Source of the DNA: an uncultured Bacilli bacterium
GTDB taxonomy: Bacteria > Bacillota_I > Bacilli_A > RF39 > UBA660
Length of the DNA: 64,000 nt
Assembly: GCA_934148015.1 (NCBI GenBank)
Contig: CAKPCU010000001.1
Span: forward strand, 1-64,000
Direction: 5' to 3'
Below the pieces are notes generated by a model. It did no database searches. It saw only the letters and a list, made by a program, of their open reading frames with translations, and had not been told where the DNA came from. The position numbers were made by a program, and so were the translations under genes. Below, piece by piece: positions 26,675 through 36,509 of this stretch (positions are counted from its first letter, which is position 1; the number at the start of each line of letters is the position of its first letter).

Positions 26675-26760
26675 ACCCTATCGCTTCCTTTATAAAAGTA
26701 TTATATCAAATAAGATTTTCTTTTTCAACATATCCAGGTGTTTTTTCTTCATTTATTTAA

Positions 26761-26787
26761 AAATAGATAGCTACTTTCTATCTATTA
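26761..26787 (-). terminator. Rho-independent terminator after trxB
   Basis: On the minus strand AATAGATAG and CTATCTATTT pair around a 7-nt loop followed by T-rich sequence. It overlaps the last codons of trxB. Confidence 0.75.
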
Positions 26788-27674
26788 ATTACTCTTATTA
26801 TATCGGTTGCTGCTAACGCACCTTCACTTGCTGCTGTTACAACTTGATATAATCTTTTACTTACACTATCTCCTATAGCATATACTCTATCAAGAGAAGT
26901 TTTCATATTATTATCCACTAATATTCCAAGATTATCACTATTAAGTTTCAAATTCTCATAGTACATATTATTTATTATTTGACCAATATACACAAAAATG
27001 CACTCTATATCTAGTTTTCTATTATTATCTAAATTAACACCAACTACTTTATCATCTTCAGTTATTACGTTATCTATATTAGAATTATAAATTATTTCTA
27101 TATTATCTTTACTTTCTATTATTTCTTTATCTTTTAATTCACACTTAAACTTATCACTTCTATTAACCATATATATTTTATGTGCTATGTTAGATAGGTA
27201 AATAGAAGCTATGACAGCAGATGCACCAGAGCCTACTATAACAACATCTTTATTTTTATATAAAGTTCCATCACAAGTTACGCAATATGAAACTCCCTTT
27301 TTTATATTTAAATTTTCAAGTACAGGAAGCTTTTTAGGTGTTCTTCCAGATGCTATAACAATAAACTTAAAACTATACGTTTTATCATTAGTTTTAACTA
27401 TAAAATCATCATTTTCTTTTTTTATACTTAAAACTTCACTAGAGACTATGTTAGCACCTAATTCTTCTATAGCACTATACATCCTAAATGCTAAAGTTGA
27501 TGGTGATTTTTCTGTAAAACCTGGATAATTATCTATTTTAACCATCTCATTTAAAACTCCACCAGGAGCTTTTTTTTCAAATATAGTAGGATTTATTCCT
27601 GCTCTTAATAAATAAAGAGCACAACTAAGACCAGCTGGACCTGCTCCTATTATTGCAACATTATCTTTTTTCAT
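26778..27674 (-). CDS. trxB: thioredoxin reductase-like flavoprotein
   Basis: 298 residues. FAD motif GAGPAGLSCALYL at the N-terminus, redox pair CVTC in SYCVTCDGTLY, NAD(P) motif VGSGASAVIASIYL, and the C-terminal YAIGDSV FAD motif. The active site is CVTC rather than the common CATC. The second dinucleotide motif GSGASA deviates from GGGNSA of classical TrxB, so cofactor preference is uncertain. The start overlaps the lgt stop by 14 bp, making an lgt-trxB unit. Confidence 0.88.
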   Translation of the reverse strand: MKKDNVAIIGAGPAGLSCALYLLRAGINPTIFEKKAPGGVLNEMVKIDNYPGFTEKSPSTLAFRMYSAIEELGANIVSSEVLSIKKENDDFIVKTNDKTYSFKFIVIASGRTPKKLPVLENLNIKKGVSYCVTCDGTLYKNKDVVIVGSGASAVIASIYLSNIAHKIYMVNRSDKFKCELKDKEIIESKDNIEIIYNSNIDNVITEDDKVVGVNLDNNRKLDIECIFVYIGQIINNMYYENLKLNSDNLGILVDNNMKTSLDRVYAIGDSVSKRLYQVVTAASEGALAATDIIRVINR

Positions 27675-28464
27675 CTAAAGAGTTCCTTTCATTATATAAA
27701 GATTTATTTTTTATAGATATTATTATAATTATAACTCCAATTAAATTCATTATAATTGATACTAACTGTGCCATCTTTATATTCCCTAACATTAAACTAT
27801 CAGTTCTAAGTGATTCTATTAAAAACCTTAATATACCATACCATACTAAATATATTCCTGTAAGAGTTCCTGTTTTAATGTCTTTATTTCTTCTAAGAAT
27901 AATAAGAATAATAAAACATAGCAAACAAAAGAAGGACTCATATAAAAATGTTGGATGATAATAATTACTATTTATATGCATTCCATCTATTATAAATTTA
28001 GGTAGATGTAACTTCTGTAAAAATTCTAATGCTACAACAGGTCCATGAGCTTCTCCGTTAAAAAAATTTCCCCATCTTCCAAGAGCTTGTGCTAAAACAA
28101 GTGATGGCACTATTATATCTAAATACTTTAATAAATTAATTTTATATTTACGGCAATAATATATAAAAACCAAAAGACCAAATATTATACCACCATGTAT
28201 AGCAAGCCCACCGTTCCATATTTTTATTATTTCAGTTGGATAAGATAAATAATAATCCAAATTAAATAATACGTAGTATGCTCTAGCTCCAAGTATTCCA
28301 AATATTACACACCAAAAAACAGAGTCATTAACAAATTTTTCATCTATATTATGCCTTTTAGCTTCTTTTAATATTAATATATAACCAATTATTACTCCAG
28401 TTAAGATAAAAAGTGAATACCACGTTACCTCTAAACTACATATTTTTATAGCTACACTATTCAT
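27661..28464 (-). CDS. lgt: prolipoprotein diacylglyceryl transferase
   Basis: 267 residues, about seven membrane helices. The Lgt signature is seen as LAQALGRWGNFFNGEAHGP, with FLYES and an IYLVWYGILRFLIESLRTD segment, and WNGGLAIHGGIIFG earlier. It transfers diacylglyceryl to the lipobox cysteine of prelipoproteins in the membrane. Length is normal. It is followed directly by trxB and preceded 1 bp upstream by a four-helix membrane protein gene. Confidence 0.97.
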   Translation of the reverse strand: MNSVAIKICSLEVTWYSLFILTGVIIGYILILKEAKRHNIDEKFVNDSVFWCVIFGILGARAYYVLFNLDYYLSYPTEIIKIWNGGLAIHGGIIFGLLVFIYYCRKYKINLLKYLDIIVPSLVLAQALGRWGNFFNGEAHGPVVALEFLQKLHLPKFIIDGMHINSNYYHPTFLYESFFCLLCFIILIILRRNKDIKTGTLTGIYLVWYGILRFLIESLRTDSLMLGNIKMAQLVSIIMNLIGVIIIIISIKNKSLYNERNSLDEKR

Positions 28465-28465
28465 A

Positions 28466-28909
28466 TTATTTTGTACACCTTTCTATTATAGGTTTTATTA
28501 TTAAATTTTCCATTATTAGGTTCATCAAACTAATAAACATTGCTATTATAATAGGAGAAAAAAAGCCATGTAACTCAAAAGCACTTCCTAATATAAAATC
28601 AACAATAAATAATATTATTACATTAATTACAAAGTAAAATAATCCAAGTGATATTCCTATAAGAGGGAGAGATAATGATACTAATATAGGTTTAATTGTT
28701 TTATTTAGTATAAATATTATAATGGCAGCTAAAAGACCATATAAAAAATTTTTAACATAAATTGATCTAAATAAGCCAGAGGCCATTAAAAGTACAATGG
28801 CATAACCTACCATGTATATAAGCCATTCTATAAATAAATTTAATCTGTACTTAGTATCAGTATTATTTTTATAATTTTTTTTATTATCATCTACTACAAT
28901 TACTTTCAT
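28466..28909 (-). CDS. four-helix membrane protein (phage holin family IV-like)
   Basis: About 147 residues: a hydrophilic N-terminal 25 residues, then four hydrophobic helices with NKTIKPILVSLSLPL and GLFYFVINVIILFIVDFILG, the pattern of the PF04020 membrane family often labelled mycobacterial four-TM phage holin. The gene sits in a housekeeping operon 1 bp before lgt, so a prophage origin is not implied. The start is taken at the ATG at 28909 (MKVIVVDD) rather than four codons earlier. Function unknown. Confidence 0.8.
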   Translation of the reverse strand: MKVIVVDDNKKNYKNNTDTKYRLNLFIEWLIYMVGYAIVLLMASGLFRSIYVKNFLYGLLAAIIIFILNKTIKPILVSLSLPLIGISLGLFYFVINVIILFIVDFILGSAFELHGFFSPIIIAMFISLMNLIMENLIIKPIIERCTK

Positions 28910-29006
28910 ATGTATCACCATAATAATTATAACACAATATAATCTTTTTATATATATTATTTAAAGTTCTTAATTTAGACATTTTTTATGATAATGAATT
29001 AAAATA

Positions 29007-29033
29007 AGCAGACACATTATTTGCTATCTGCTC
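29007..29033 (-). terminator. Rho-independent terminator
   Basis: On the minus strand AGCAGA and TCTGCTT pair around a 13-nt loop followed by a T-rich tail. The stem overlaps the stop codon of the small gene ending at 29024. Confidence 0.7.
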
Positions 29034-29197
29034 TTTTTTTGATGAACCTCATATGAACTACCATTTATTAGAACATATGGTATATTTTCTTTTAGACTCT
29101 TTTTTAAAACTCTTTTTCCTTCTGCATTATAAACTTTATTTTCTTTTCTAATATATATTGAAAAATTAGGATATAATCTTCTTATCTTATCTATCAT
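29024..29197 (-). CDS. small basic hypothetical protein
   Basis: 57 residues from the ATG at 29197 (MIDKIRRLYPNF), very basic, with no recognised motif. The start overlaps the 3' end of the HTH gene by 11 bp, so it is probably translationally coupled. A longer reading frame upstream lacks a ribosome binding site. Confidence 0.55.
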   Translation of the reverse strand: MIDKIRRLYPNFSIYIRKENKVYNAEGKRVLKKSLKENIPYVLINGSSYEVHQKKSR

Positions 29198-29606
29198 TTT
29201 TTTCTTCAACCCCCAAACAATATGCAAATCTAATTAATGTTTCTTTCTTCTTTAAATAATAATATCCTAATGAAAAGCCTAGTGAATTAGCTATATATCT
29301 ATCATCATAATTATCTTCTTTATCTAAATATGTCCAGTATATTATTTTTCTTTCTTCTGTTGTTAATTTATTAAATGAAAATCTAAAATAATTTATGTAT
29401 AGTATTCTTTCTTTTTTCTCATCTTTTGTAATATTTGAATAGGCATTATCATCTTCTATGTCCTTTATTTCATCTAATAGATAATCATCATTTATTTTTG
29501 ACGGAGAAGAAAAATCAACAGATAAACTATAATAAATATATTGTTTTATAGTATTTTCAACATTCTTTTTAGTCTTACTCCAACATATGTCTATAGTTTT
29601 ATACAT
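29187..29606 (-). CDS. ArpU-like/sigma-region-4-like HTH protein
   Basis: 139 residues. The C-terminal half (LTTEERKIIYWTYLDKEDN, then DDRYIANSLGFSLGYYYLKKKETLIRFA) resembles the HTH of phage ArpU-type late regulators and sigma-70 region 4. The N-terminal half is helical and acidic. Such proteins typically control phage or element transcription, but no phage structural genes are near. It sits upstream of uvrA's terminator side and may be a relic of a mobile element or a host regulator. Confidence 0.65.
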   Translation of the reverse strand: MYKTIDICWSKTKKNVENTIKQYIYYSLSVDFSSPSKINDDYLLDEIKDIEDDNAYSNITKDEKKERILYINYFRFSFNKLTTEERKIIYWTYLDKEDNYDDRYIANSLGFSLGYYYLKKKETLIRFAYCLGVEEKNDR

Positions 29607-29689
29607 GTTTATCCAACTCTCCTTCTATATATATTTTAACATTTAAAAAGATACAAAAGTTAACTTTAAAATCACTAATAAATCATAAA

Positions 29690-29728
29690 AAAATAAAGCA
29701 AAAGTCATATGCTTCTACTTTATTATTA
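29690..29728 (-). terminator. probable terminator after uvrA
   Basis: On the minus strand AAGCA and TGCTT (with TAAAG/CTTTA nearby) can form a hairpin followed by a seven-T run, 25-60 bp past the uvrA stop. The stem is imperfect. Confidence 0.5.
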
Positions 29729-29751
29729 TCTATTAATATATTAAAACCCTC

Positions 29752-32565
29752 TTATTTTAGAATCTTTTTTAAATATTTTCCCGTATATGATTCAGGGCAT
29801 TTTGATACTTCTTCTGGAGTTCCACAGCAAACTATCTTACCACCAAGATCTCCACCTTCTGGTCCTAAATCAATTATATAATCAGCAACTTTTATAACAT
29901 CTAGGTTGTGTTCAATTACTATTACAGTATCACCATTATCTACAATTCTATTTAAAATAACAAGTAATTTTTTTATATCATCACTATGAAGACCAGTAGT
30001 TGGCTCATCTAATATAAATACACTTTTACCAGTTGGTTTTTTTTGTAGTTCTTTAGCTAATTTAACCCTTGATGCCTCTCCACCTGATAAGGTTGGTGCA
30101 CTTTGTCCAAGCTTTATATAACCTAATCCAACATCCATTAAAACTTGTAATTTTCTTTTAATTTTAGGATGATTTTCAAAAAACTCTAAAGCTTCTTCTA
30201 CTCTCATTCCTAGTACATCATATATGTTTTTTCCTTTATATTTTACTTCTAGAGTTTCTTTATTAAATCTAGTTCCACCACATACTTCACATGGTACATA
30301 TACATCTGGCAAGAAATTCATAGATATTTTCTTAACTCCATCTCCAAAGCAAGCTTCACATCTTCCGCCTTTTACATTAAATGAAAATCTTCCCTTTTCA
30401 TATCCTCTTATTTTAGCTTCTTTTGTCTGAGTAAAAACATCTCTTATATCGTCAAATACACCAACATATGTTGCAGGATTACTACGAGGCGTTCTACCTA
30501 TAGGATCTTGAGTAATATCAATCACCTTATCTATATTTTCTATACCTTTTATACTTTTATGATTTCCAGGTATAACCCTAGAATTATAAACCCCTTTCAT
30601 AAGTGATTTATATAGTATTTGATTTACTAAACTACTTTTACCACTACCAGATACACCAGTTACTAAAACCAATTTACCCAAAGGAAATTTAACGTTTACA
30701 TTTTTTAAATTATTTTCTTTAGCTCCCTTTATTTCAATGTATTTACCATTACCTTTTCTTCTTTTTTTAGGAACTTCTATCGTCTTTCTTCCACTTAGAT
30801 AATCTCCTGTTAAACTATTAGTATTTTGCATAACTTCTTCTGGCGTTCCACATGCAACTATCCTACCTCCATGCTCTCCAGCTCCAGGTCCAACATCAAC
30901 TAAGTAATCAGCTTGAAGCATAGTATCAGTATCATGTTCTACAACTATTAGTGTATTACCTAAATCTCTCATCTTTAAAAGTGAATCAATAAGTCTTTGA
31001 TTATCTCTTTGATGAAGTCCAATAGATGGCTCATCTAAAACATATAATACCCCTGTTAACTGTGACCCTATTTGAGTTGCAAGTCTTATTCTTTGAGCTT
31101 CTCCGCCCGATAATGTTGATGCACTACGAGATAATGTCAAATATCCGAGACCTACATTATGTAAAAATTCTAATCTAGATTTAATTTCTTTAATAAGTAA
31201 TCTTGCAATTTGTTCTTTTTCTTCACTAAGTTTAAGTTTATCAAAAAAGTTATATAATTTATCAATATTCATATCAGTTAAATCTATTATATTCTTTTTA
31301 TTTATTAGCACTGATAATACACTTTCCTTAAGTCTTTTACCCTTACATGTAGGACAAGTAAGCTCTACCATATATCTTCCAAGCCAGTCCCTTATAAACT
31401 CACTATTAGTTTCAAAGTATCTTCTTTCTAAGTTATTAATAATTCCTTCATATGGTTCATAACTATTCATTTGATTTCCACTTCTAGTTTTAAACTTAAA
31501 TTCTATAGGTTCTTTTGTACCATATAATATTGCATCTAATTCTTCTTTAGTTAAATCTTTCATTTTTTTATTCATATCAATATTATATTTATCACATACT
31601 ATTTCTAATTTCTTTATGTATATATTTTGATCATCCATACCCGAAAGAGGCTCTATGCCACCACGAAGGAGTGTTTTTTCTTTATCTGGAATAATTAGGC
31701 TTTCGCTAATTTTTTGTTTAAAACCTAGTCCCTTACAATCAGGACATGAGCCATAAGGAGCATTAAAAGAAAACATTCTTGGCTCTAATTCCTCAAGAGA
31801 AAAATCACAGTTAGGACATGCAAAAGACTCACTCATAACAATTTCTTCAGCACCTGGTATTTGCACAACAGCCTTTCCTTTAGATAATTTGCAAGCAAGC
31901 TCTAATGCCTCATAAATTCTACTTTCAGCTTCATCTTTTCTAATTACTCTATCTATAATAACTAATATATTATGCTTTTTATTTTTTTCTAAAACTATAT
32001 CTTCACTTAAATCTCTTACTTCACCATCAATATTTACTCTAGCATACCCATCTTTTCTTAAATTATCTAATAGTTCTTTAAATGTACCTTTTTCTCCATA
32101 TGCTACTGGTGACATTATAATAAGTTTTGTACCATCTTCTTCATTCATAATTTGCGTTGTCATTTCCTGAATGGATTGACTAGTTATTGGAATTAAATGA
32201 TTAGGACAGTATGGAACTCCAATACGTGCATAAAGGAGTCTTAAATAATCATATATTTCTGTTACTGTACCAACAGTTGATCTGGGATTATTATTTGTAG
32301 TTTTTTGATCAATCGAAATAGATGGAGAAAGTCCTTCAATGGAATCTACATCTGGCTTTGATGTTCCACCTAGAAATTGTCTTGCATAGGCTGATAAACT
32401 TTCAACATATCTTCTTTGTCCTTCAGCATATATAGTATCAAAAGCAAGTGATGATTTACCACTACCAGATACACCTGTCATAACAGTTAATTTATTTTTA
32501 GGAATATCTATATCAACATTTTTTAAATTATTTTCTCTAGCACCTTTTACTATAATTTTATCCAC
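29752..32565 (-). CDS. uvrA: excinuclease ABC subunit A
   Basis: 937 residues, full length. Two ABC modules: Walker A GVSGSGKSSLAFD and GVSGSGKSSLVNQ, signatures LSGGEAQRIRLA and LSGGEASRVKLA, and zinc-binding Cys sets CPNC...CPDC, CPTC and CEAC...CEVC. It recognises DNA damage in nucleotide excision repair together with UvrB. uvrA and uvrB are normally adjacent; here two DUF4190 genes lie between them. Confidence 0.99.
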   Translation of the reverse strand: MDKIIVKGARENNLKNVDIDIPKNKLTVMTGVSGSGKSSLAFDTIYAEGQRRYVESLSAYARQFLGGTSKPDVDSIEGLSPSISIDQKTTNNNPRSTVGTVTEIYDYLRLLYARIGVPYCPNHLIPITSQSIQEMTTQIMNEEDGTKLIIMSPVAYGEKGTFKELLDNLRKDGYARVNIDGEVRDLSEDIVLEKNKKHNILVIIDRVIRKDEAESRIYEALELACKLSKGKAVVQIPGAEEIVMSESFACPNCDFSLEELEPRMFSFNAPYGSCPDCKGLGFKQKISESLIIPDKEKTLLRGGIEPLSGMDDQNIYIKKLEIVCDKYNIDMNKKMKDLTKEELDAILYGTKEPIEFKFKTRSGNQMNSYEPYEGIINNLERRYFETNSEFIRDWLGRYMVELTCPTCKGKRLKESVLSVLINKKNIIDLTDMNIDKLYNFFDKLKLSEEKEQIARLLIKEIKSRLEFLHNVGLGYLTLSRSASTLSGGEAQRIRLATQIGSQLTGVLYVLDEPSIGLHQRDNQRLIDSLLKMRDLGNTLIVVEHDTDTMLQADYLVDVGPGAGEHGGRIVACGTPEEVMQNTNSLTGDYLSGRKTIEVPKKRRKGNGKYIEIKGAKENNLKNVNVKFPLGKLVLVTGVSGSGKSSLVNQILYKSLMKGVYNSRVIPGNHKSIKGIENIDKVIDITQDPIGRTPRSNPATYVGVFDDIRDVFTQTKEAKIRGYEKGRFSFNVKGGRCEACFGDGVKKISMNFLPDVYVPCEVCGGTRFNKETLEVKYKGKNIYDVLGMRVEEALEFFENHPKIKRKLQVLMDVGLGYIKLGQSAPTLSGGEASRVKLAKELQKKPTGKSVFILDEPTTGLHSDDIKKLLVILNRIVDNGDTVIVIEHNLDVIKVADYIIDLGPEGGDLGGKIVCCGTPEEVSKCPESYTGKYLKKILK

Positions 32566-32657
32566 TTAAATCACCTTCAATTAATTATTCTATCACAAAT
32601 CTCTTAAATTTATACAATATATTATATCAAACATTTGTACTTATTTCAATACGAAAG

Positions 32658-32684
32658 AAAAAAGCTATGTAAAAACATAACTTC
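32658..32684 (-). terminator. Rho-independent terminator
   Basis: On the minus strand AAGTTATGT and ACATAGCTT pair around a TTTT loop and run into TTTTTTC. It lies about 15 bp after the stop of the DUF4190 gene ending at 32699, so uvrA is not simply co-transcribed with uvrB. Confidence 0.75.
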
Positions 32685-32698
32685 TTAAATATTAATAA

Positions 32699-33382
32699 TT
32701 AATTTATATTTTTATTTTCTACAAAAATTTCTATAGAAACATCATCAAAATGATTATCAAATTCTATTTCATATTCTCCGTCTTCTTTATATGGAATATA
32801 AAGATATTTATTAACCTCTTCATTAGACTTTATAGCATCTGCTAAATCTAGACTATCTTCTTTGTAATTACTACCTTGACTTTCTAATCTTTCTTTATAT
32901 GGACCTGTTATATCACAATATTCCATATTAAACTTAGCATCATTATATAATGTATTTTTTATAGATACTGGAATCTTTATTAAATATGTATCTTCATTTT
33001 CTTTTTTTATTACTTCATAATTACTTGATAATTTAATTTCGAAACCATCAAAGTAAAAAGTCTCATCTAAATTATAATCATCATTTTTTTCTTCTTCTTT
33101 TATCTTTTCATCTATATATGTACTAACTTTAGGTATAACTTTCGTGGTATTATAAACTACAACTAGTGCTAATGCAACAATTATCATTATAAACATCATA
33201 AATACACTAACTATTATACCTACTATTGAATATGTTTTACCATCTCCATTTAATTTTTTACTCTTAACAGCTCCTATTATTGATAAAATAAGTCCTACAA
33301 TAGAAGTAAGTCCACAAGTTATAAAACTACATATAGATAAAATCATTCCAACTAATGCTATTGTATTTTTTTCTTCTTTCAT
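32699..33382 (-). CDS. DUF4190 membrane protein with extracytoplasmic domain
   Basis: 227 residues. The N-terminal 80 residues hold two membrane helices with the DUF4190 pattern (a small-residue helix, LILSIIGAVKSKK, then GIIVSVFMMFI). Residues 100-227 form an acidic extracytoplasmic domain with the look of DUF4352-type beta sandwiches (FYFDGFEIKLSSNYEV, KIPVSIKN). Not a lipoprotein. It is 14 bp downstream of a second DUF4190 gene, suggesting tandem duplication with divergence. Function unknown. Confidence 0.8.
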   Translation of the reverse strand: MKEEKNTIALVGMILSICSFITCGLTSIVGLILSIIGAVKSKKLNGDGKTYSIVGIIVSVFMMFIMIIVALALVVVYNTTKVIPKVSTYIDEKIKEEEKNDDYNLDETFYFDGFEIKLSSNYEVIKKENEDTYLIKIPVSIKNTLYNDAKFNMEYCDITGPYKERLESQGSNYKEDSLDLADAIKSNEEVNKYLYIPYKEDGEYEIEFDNHFDDVSIEIFVENKNIN

Positions 33383-33396
33383 TAAATCATATCCTC

Positions 33397-34020
33397 TTAT
33401 TCTTTATTTATCTTTCCTATTATAGTATTACCCATACATGTTGCTTCTAAATCATTACATTTATCATTTAAATTAACATTAGAAAAATCCCCAATTGCAT
33501 CAATTTCTAATTCATAATATGTACCTTTATCAGTAATCATAACATCATAATATTCTTTATTATAATTATAATTCTCATAACAATTATCTTTTGTACAAGT
33601 GATGTTTGTATCACCTAAAGATGATAGTATTATATTTTGCTCAGCAGATTTTTTTATCATTTTATATGTATCTATTACAGAACTACTTTTTGCATCATAA
33701 ACACTATCTTTTATTGAAATTAATAATACTGCAATAATTATTGTTATAAATATTATTCCAACAGAACTTATAACAATTCCTGCTATGGACAAACCTTTTC
33801 CTTTATTATTTTTTTCTTTTGATTTTTTTAAACCTACAATTGATAATATTAAACCTACTATATGAAGTCCTATTAAAGAAAGAATGAACCCAGCTACGGC
33901 CACATTATTAGATTCATTTTGAACTTCATTACTACTAACACTGCCCGAATTTGAAGATATATCACTTATATCTTGAATATCCTTTTCATTAAAATTATTT
34001 CCAATTTCATTGTTATTCAT
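33397..34020 (-). CDS. DUF4190 membrane protein
   Basis: 207 residues: an Asn/Ser/Glu-rich cytosolic N-terminus (1-40), two helices with the DUF4190 core VAGFILSLIGLHIVGLILSIVGLKKS, and a C-terminal domain with two cysteine pairs (CTKDNC; CNDLEATC) suited to disulfides. The cysteine-containing tail after a single membrane-proximal helix recalls pseudopilin-like secreted domains, but that is inference. AGGAGG ribosome binding site. Located between uvrB and its paralogue. Confidence 0.8.
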   Translation of the reverse strand: MNNNEIGNNFNEKDIQDISDISSNSGSVSSNEVQNESNNVAVAGFILSLIGLHIVGLILSIVGLKKSKEKNNKGKGLSIAGIVISSVGIIFITIIIAVLLISIKDSVYDAKSSSVIDTYKMIKKSAEQNIILSSLGDTNITCTKDNCYENYNYNKEYYDVMITDKGTYYELEIDAIGDFSNVNLNDKCNDLEATCMGNTIIGKINKE

Positions 34021-34067
34021 AACTCCTCCTACTATTAGCTTAATAATACATTATAGATAATATTTTG

Positions 34068-36017
34068 TCAATTAACTTTCATCTCAAATATAATATCGCG
34101 TAATTCCATAGCTCTTTCAAAGTCTAAGTTATCAGCAGCTTTTTTCATTTCTTCTTCTAACTTTTTAATAATACTTTCATTATTTGTGATTTTATTATTT
34201 TTATTCTTTGTTTTTGGAGCCTCTTCAGAAACACTTACAACATCCATTATTTTTTTCTTTATTGTTTTTGGTACAATATTATGTTCTTCGTTATATTTTA
34301 TTTGAATCATTCTTCTTCTTTTTGTTTCATCTATTGCAGTTTTCATTGAATCACTTATAATATCTCCATACATTATAACCCTACCATGCTCATTTCTTGC
34401 ACATCTACCAATTGTTTGTATAAGACTTCTATGACTTCTCAAAAAGCCTTGTTTATCAGCATCTAAAATTGCTACTAAACTAACTTCTGGTATATCAAGA
34501 CCTTCTCTTAATAGGTTAATACCAACTAATACATCATATTTCCCTTCTCTTAAATCATGAATTATTTTTAGTCTTTCTAGAGTTTTTACTTCACTATGTA
34601 AATAAGCTACTTTTATGTCTAAATTTTTTAAATAAGTAGTTAACTCTTCTGCCATTCTAATCGTAAGTGTTGTAACTAAAGTTCTATCTTTCTTTTCTAT
34701 TTGTTTTTGTATTTCTTCTATTAAGTCATCAACTTGATTAGATGATTTTCTAACCTCTATTAATGGATCAAGTAATCCTGTTGGTCTTATAATTTGCTCG
34801 ACAACTTCATTATTTACTTTTTCTAATTCTTCGTCACCTGGTGTTGCAGAAACATATATAACCTGATTTATCTTATCTTCAAATTCTTCATACTTAAGTG
34901 GTCTATTATCTAGTGCTGATGGAAGTCTAAAACCATAATCAACAAGCATTTGTTTTCTTGCTCTATCACCATTATACATTGCTTTAACTTGAGGAAGTGT
35001 TACATGTGATTCATCAATTACCATTAAATAATCATCTGGAAAAAAGTCTAAAAGACAAGTTGGCGTTTCACCTGCCTGTTTTAATGCGAGGTGTCTTGAA
35101 TAATTTTCTACTCCAGAACAAAAACCTGTTTCTGCTAACATTTCTAAGTCATACTTACACCTTCCCTCCAGGCGTTCAGCTTCTAATAATTTACCATTTT
35201 CTCTAAAGTAAGCTAATCTTTCATCTAACTCTTTTCTAATATTTACTATCGCTTTTTTTAATTTATCCTCACTCGTTACAAAGTGTGATGCAGGAAGTAT
35301 TGAAACAAATTTTTTATCTCCTACAATAGTACCAGTTAAAACATCAAATTCAGATATTCTATCTATTTCATCTCCAAATAATTCTATTTTAATACCATGA
35401 GATTTTTCATAAACTGGTATTATTTCAATAACATCACCTTTAGCTCTAAATGTACCACGTGCTAAATCTATATTATTTCTTTCATACATCATATCTACTA
35501 GTTTAGATAAAATCTCATTTCTATCAATTACATCTCCTACTTTTAGGGTAAGCATATGATTTTCATACTCTTCTTTATCACCTATACCATATATACACGA
35601 AACAGAAGCTACTACTATTACATCTTTATTATTTATAAGTGATGATGTAGCATAATGCCTTAATTCATCTATTTCATCATTTATTGATGAATCTTTTTCT
35701 ATATATGTATCACTAGATGGAACATAGGCTTCTGGTTGATAGTAGTCATAATAAGAAACAAAATAGCAAACATGATTATTAGGAAAAAGTTCCTTTAATT
35801 CTGAATAAAGCTGACCTGCAAGTGTTTTATTGTGTGCAAGTACAAGTGTTGGCTTATTAACTTCTTTAATTACATTAGCAATTGTAAATGTTTTACCAGT
35901 ACCTGTTGCACCAAGAAGTACCTGATACTTTTTATCATCTTCTATACCACTAACCAATTCTTTTATAGCCTCAGGCTGATCACCACTTGGCTTATATTTT
36001 GATACTAAATCGAACAT
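34068..36017 (-). CDS. uvrB: excinuclease ABC subunit B
   Basis: 649 residues. Helicase motifs: GATGTGKTF (Walker A), the [12 protein letters not shown] beta-hairpin used for damage verification, DESH (DEAH box variant), [11 protein letters not shown] and QTIGRCARN. The C-terminal UVR motif ([21 protein letters not shown]) binds UvrC/UvrA. Length is normal. It is the first gene of the local cluster and precedes the two DUF4190 genes. Confidence 0.99.
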   Translation of the reverse strand: MFDLVSKYKPSGDQPEAIKELVSGIEDDKKYQVLLGATGTGKTFTIANVIKEVNKPTLVLAHNKTLAGQLYSELKELFPNNHVCYFVSYYDYYQPEAYVPSSDTYIEKDSSINDEIDELRHYATSSLINNKDVIVVASVSCIYGIGDKEEYENHMLTLKVGDVIDRNEILSKLVDMMYERNNIDLARGTFRAKGDVIEIIPVYEKSHGIKIELFGDEIDRISEFDVLTGTIVGDKKFVSILPASHFVTSEDKLKKAIVNIRKELDERLAYFRENGKLLEAERLEGRCKYDLEMLAETGFCSGVENYSRHLALKQAGETPTCLLDFFPDDYLMVIDESHVTLPQVKAMYNGDRARKQMLVDYGFRLPSALDNRPLKYEEFEDKINQVIYVSATPGDEELEKVNNEVVEQIIRPTGLLDPLIEVRKSSNQVDDLIEEIQKQIEKKDRTLVTTLTIRMAEELTTYLKNLDIKVAYLHSEVKTLERLKIIHDLREGKYDVLVGINLLREGLDIPEVSLVAILDADKQGFLRSHRSLIQTIGRCARNEHGRVIMYGDIISDSMKTAIDETKRRRMIQIKYNEEHNIVPKTIKKKIMDVVSVSEEAPKTKNKNNKITNNESIIKKLEEEMKKAADNLDFERAMELRDIIFEMKVN

Positions 36018-36068
36018 CTTATGTCACCTTCCTTAATAAGTAACTAATAAATTTATTATATCAAATAT

Positions 36069-36434
36069 TTACAAATTAATAACTTTATATTTAATACTTT
36101 CTGCTTTAATTCTATCTTTTTCATTATCCCAAACTATATAATTTTCTTCAAAGTATACATTTACTCCATTTATTATATCATCATATTTTATATCATTAGG
36201 ATTTAATATAAGTTCAATTAAACCATCAAATATTACACAAATAGTATTATTTATACTTTGCTGATTTTGAAATATTACGGTTAATCTTCTCTTATCATTA
36301 ACAGGATGCATAATAGAATTTTCATCAACATACATACCTGTTTCATATTCTAAAGACTTTATACATGCATCATAGAAAAAGTTTCTAAATTTTTCTGTAT
36401 CTTCCTTTGTTTTTATCTCATTTAAATTATTCAT
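36069..36434 (-). CDS. hypothetical protein
   Basis: 121 residues, cytosolic, acidic, not recognised. A plausible alpha/beta domain starts with a helix (DTEKFRNFFYDACIKSLEYE) and alternates strands such as RRLTVIFQN and TICVIFDGLIELI. An AAGGAA-type ribosome binding site precedes the ATG. It lies 51 bp upstream of uvrB on the same strand and could share its transcript, though the metallophosphoesterase terminator isolates it upstream. Confidence 0.6.
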   Translation of the reverse strand: MNNLNEIKTKEDTEKFRNFFYDACIKSLEYETGMYVDENSIMHPVNDKRRLTVIFQNQQSINNTICVIFDGLIELILNPNDIKYDDIINGVNVYFEENYIVWDNEKDRIKAESIKYKVINL

Positions 36435-36474
36435 ATTATATTCCTTTCCATATATTATTTATTATAGCATAAGA

Positions 36475-36499
36475 AAACACCTAATAAAATTAGATGTTT
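36475..36499 (-). terminator. Rho-independent terminator
   Basis: On the minus strand AACATCTAAT and ATTAGGTGTT pair around TTT, followed by TTTTC. It lies about 12 bp after the metallophosphoesterase stop. Confidence 0.75.
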
Positions 36500-36509
36500 A
36501 ATATTATAA

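Noticed and set aside
28466..28909. Prophage holin
   Set aside because: The family name suggests a phage, but the gene sits 1 bp from lgt in a housekeeping operon with no phage genes around.
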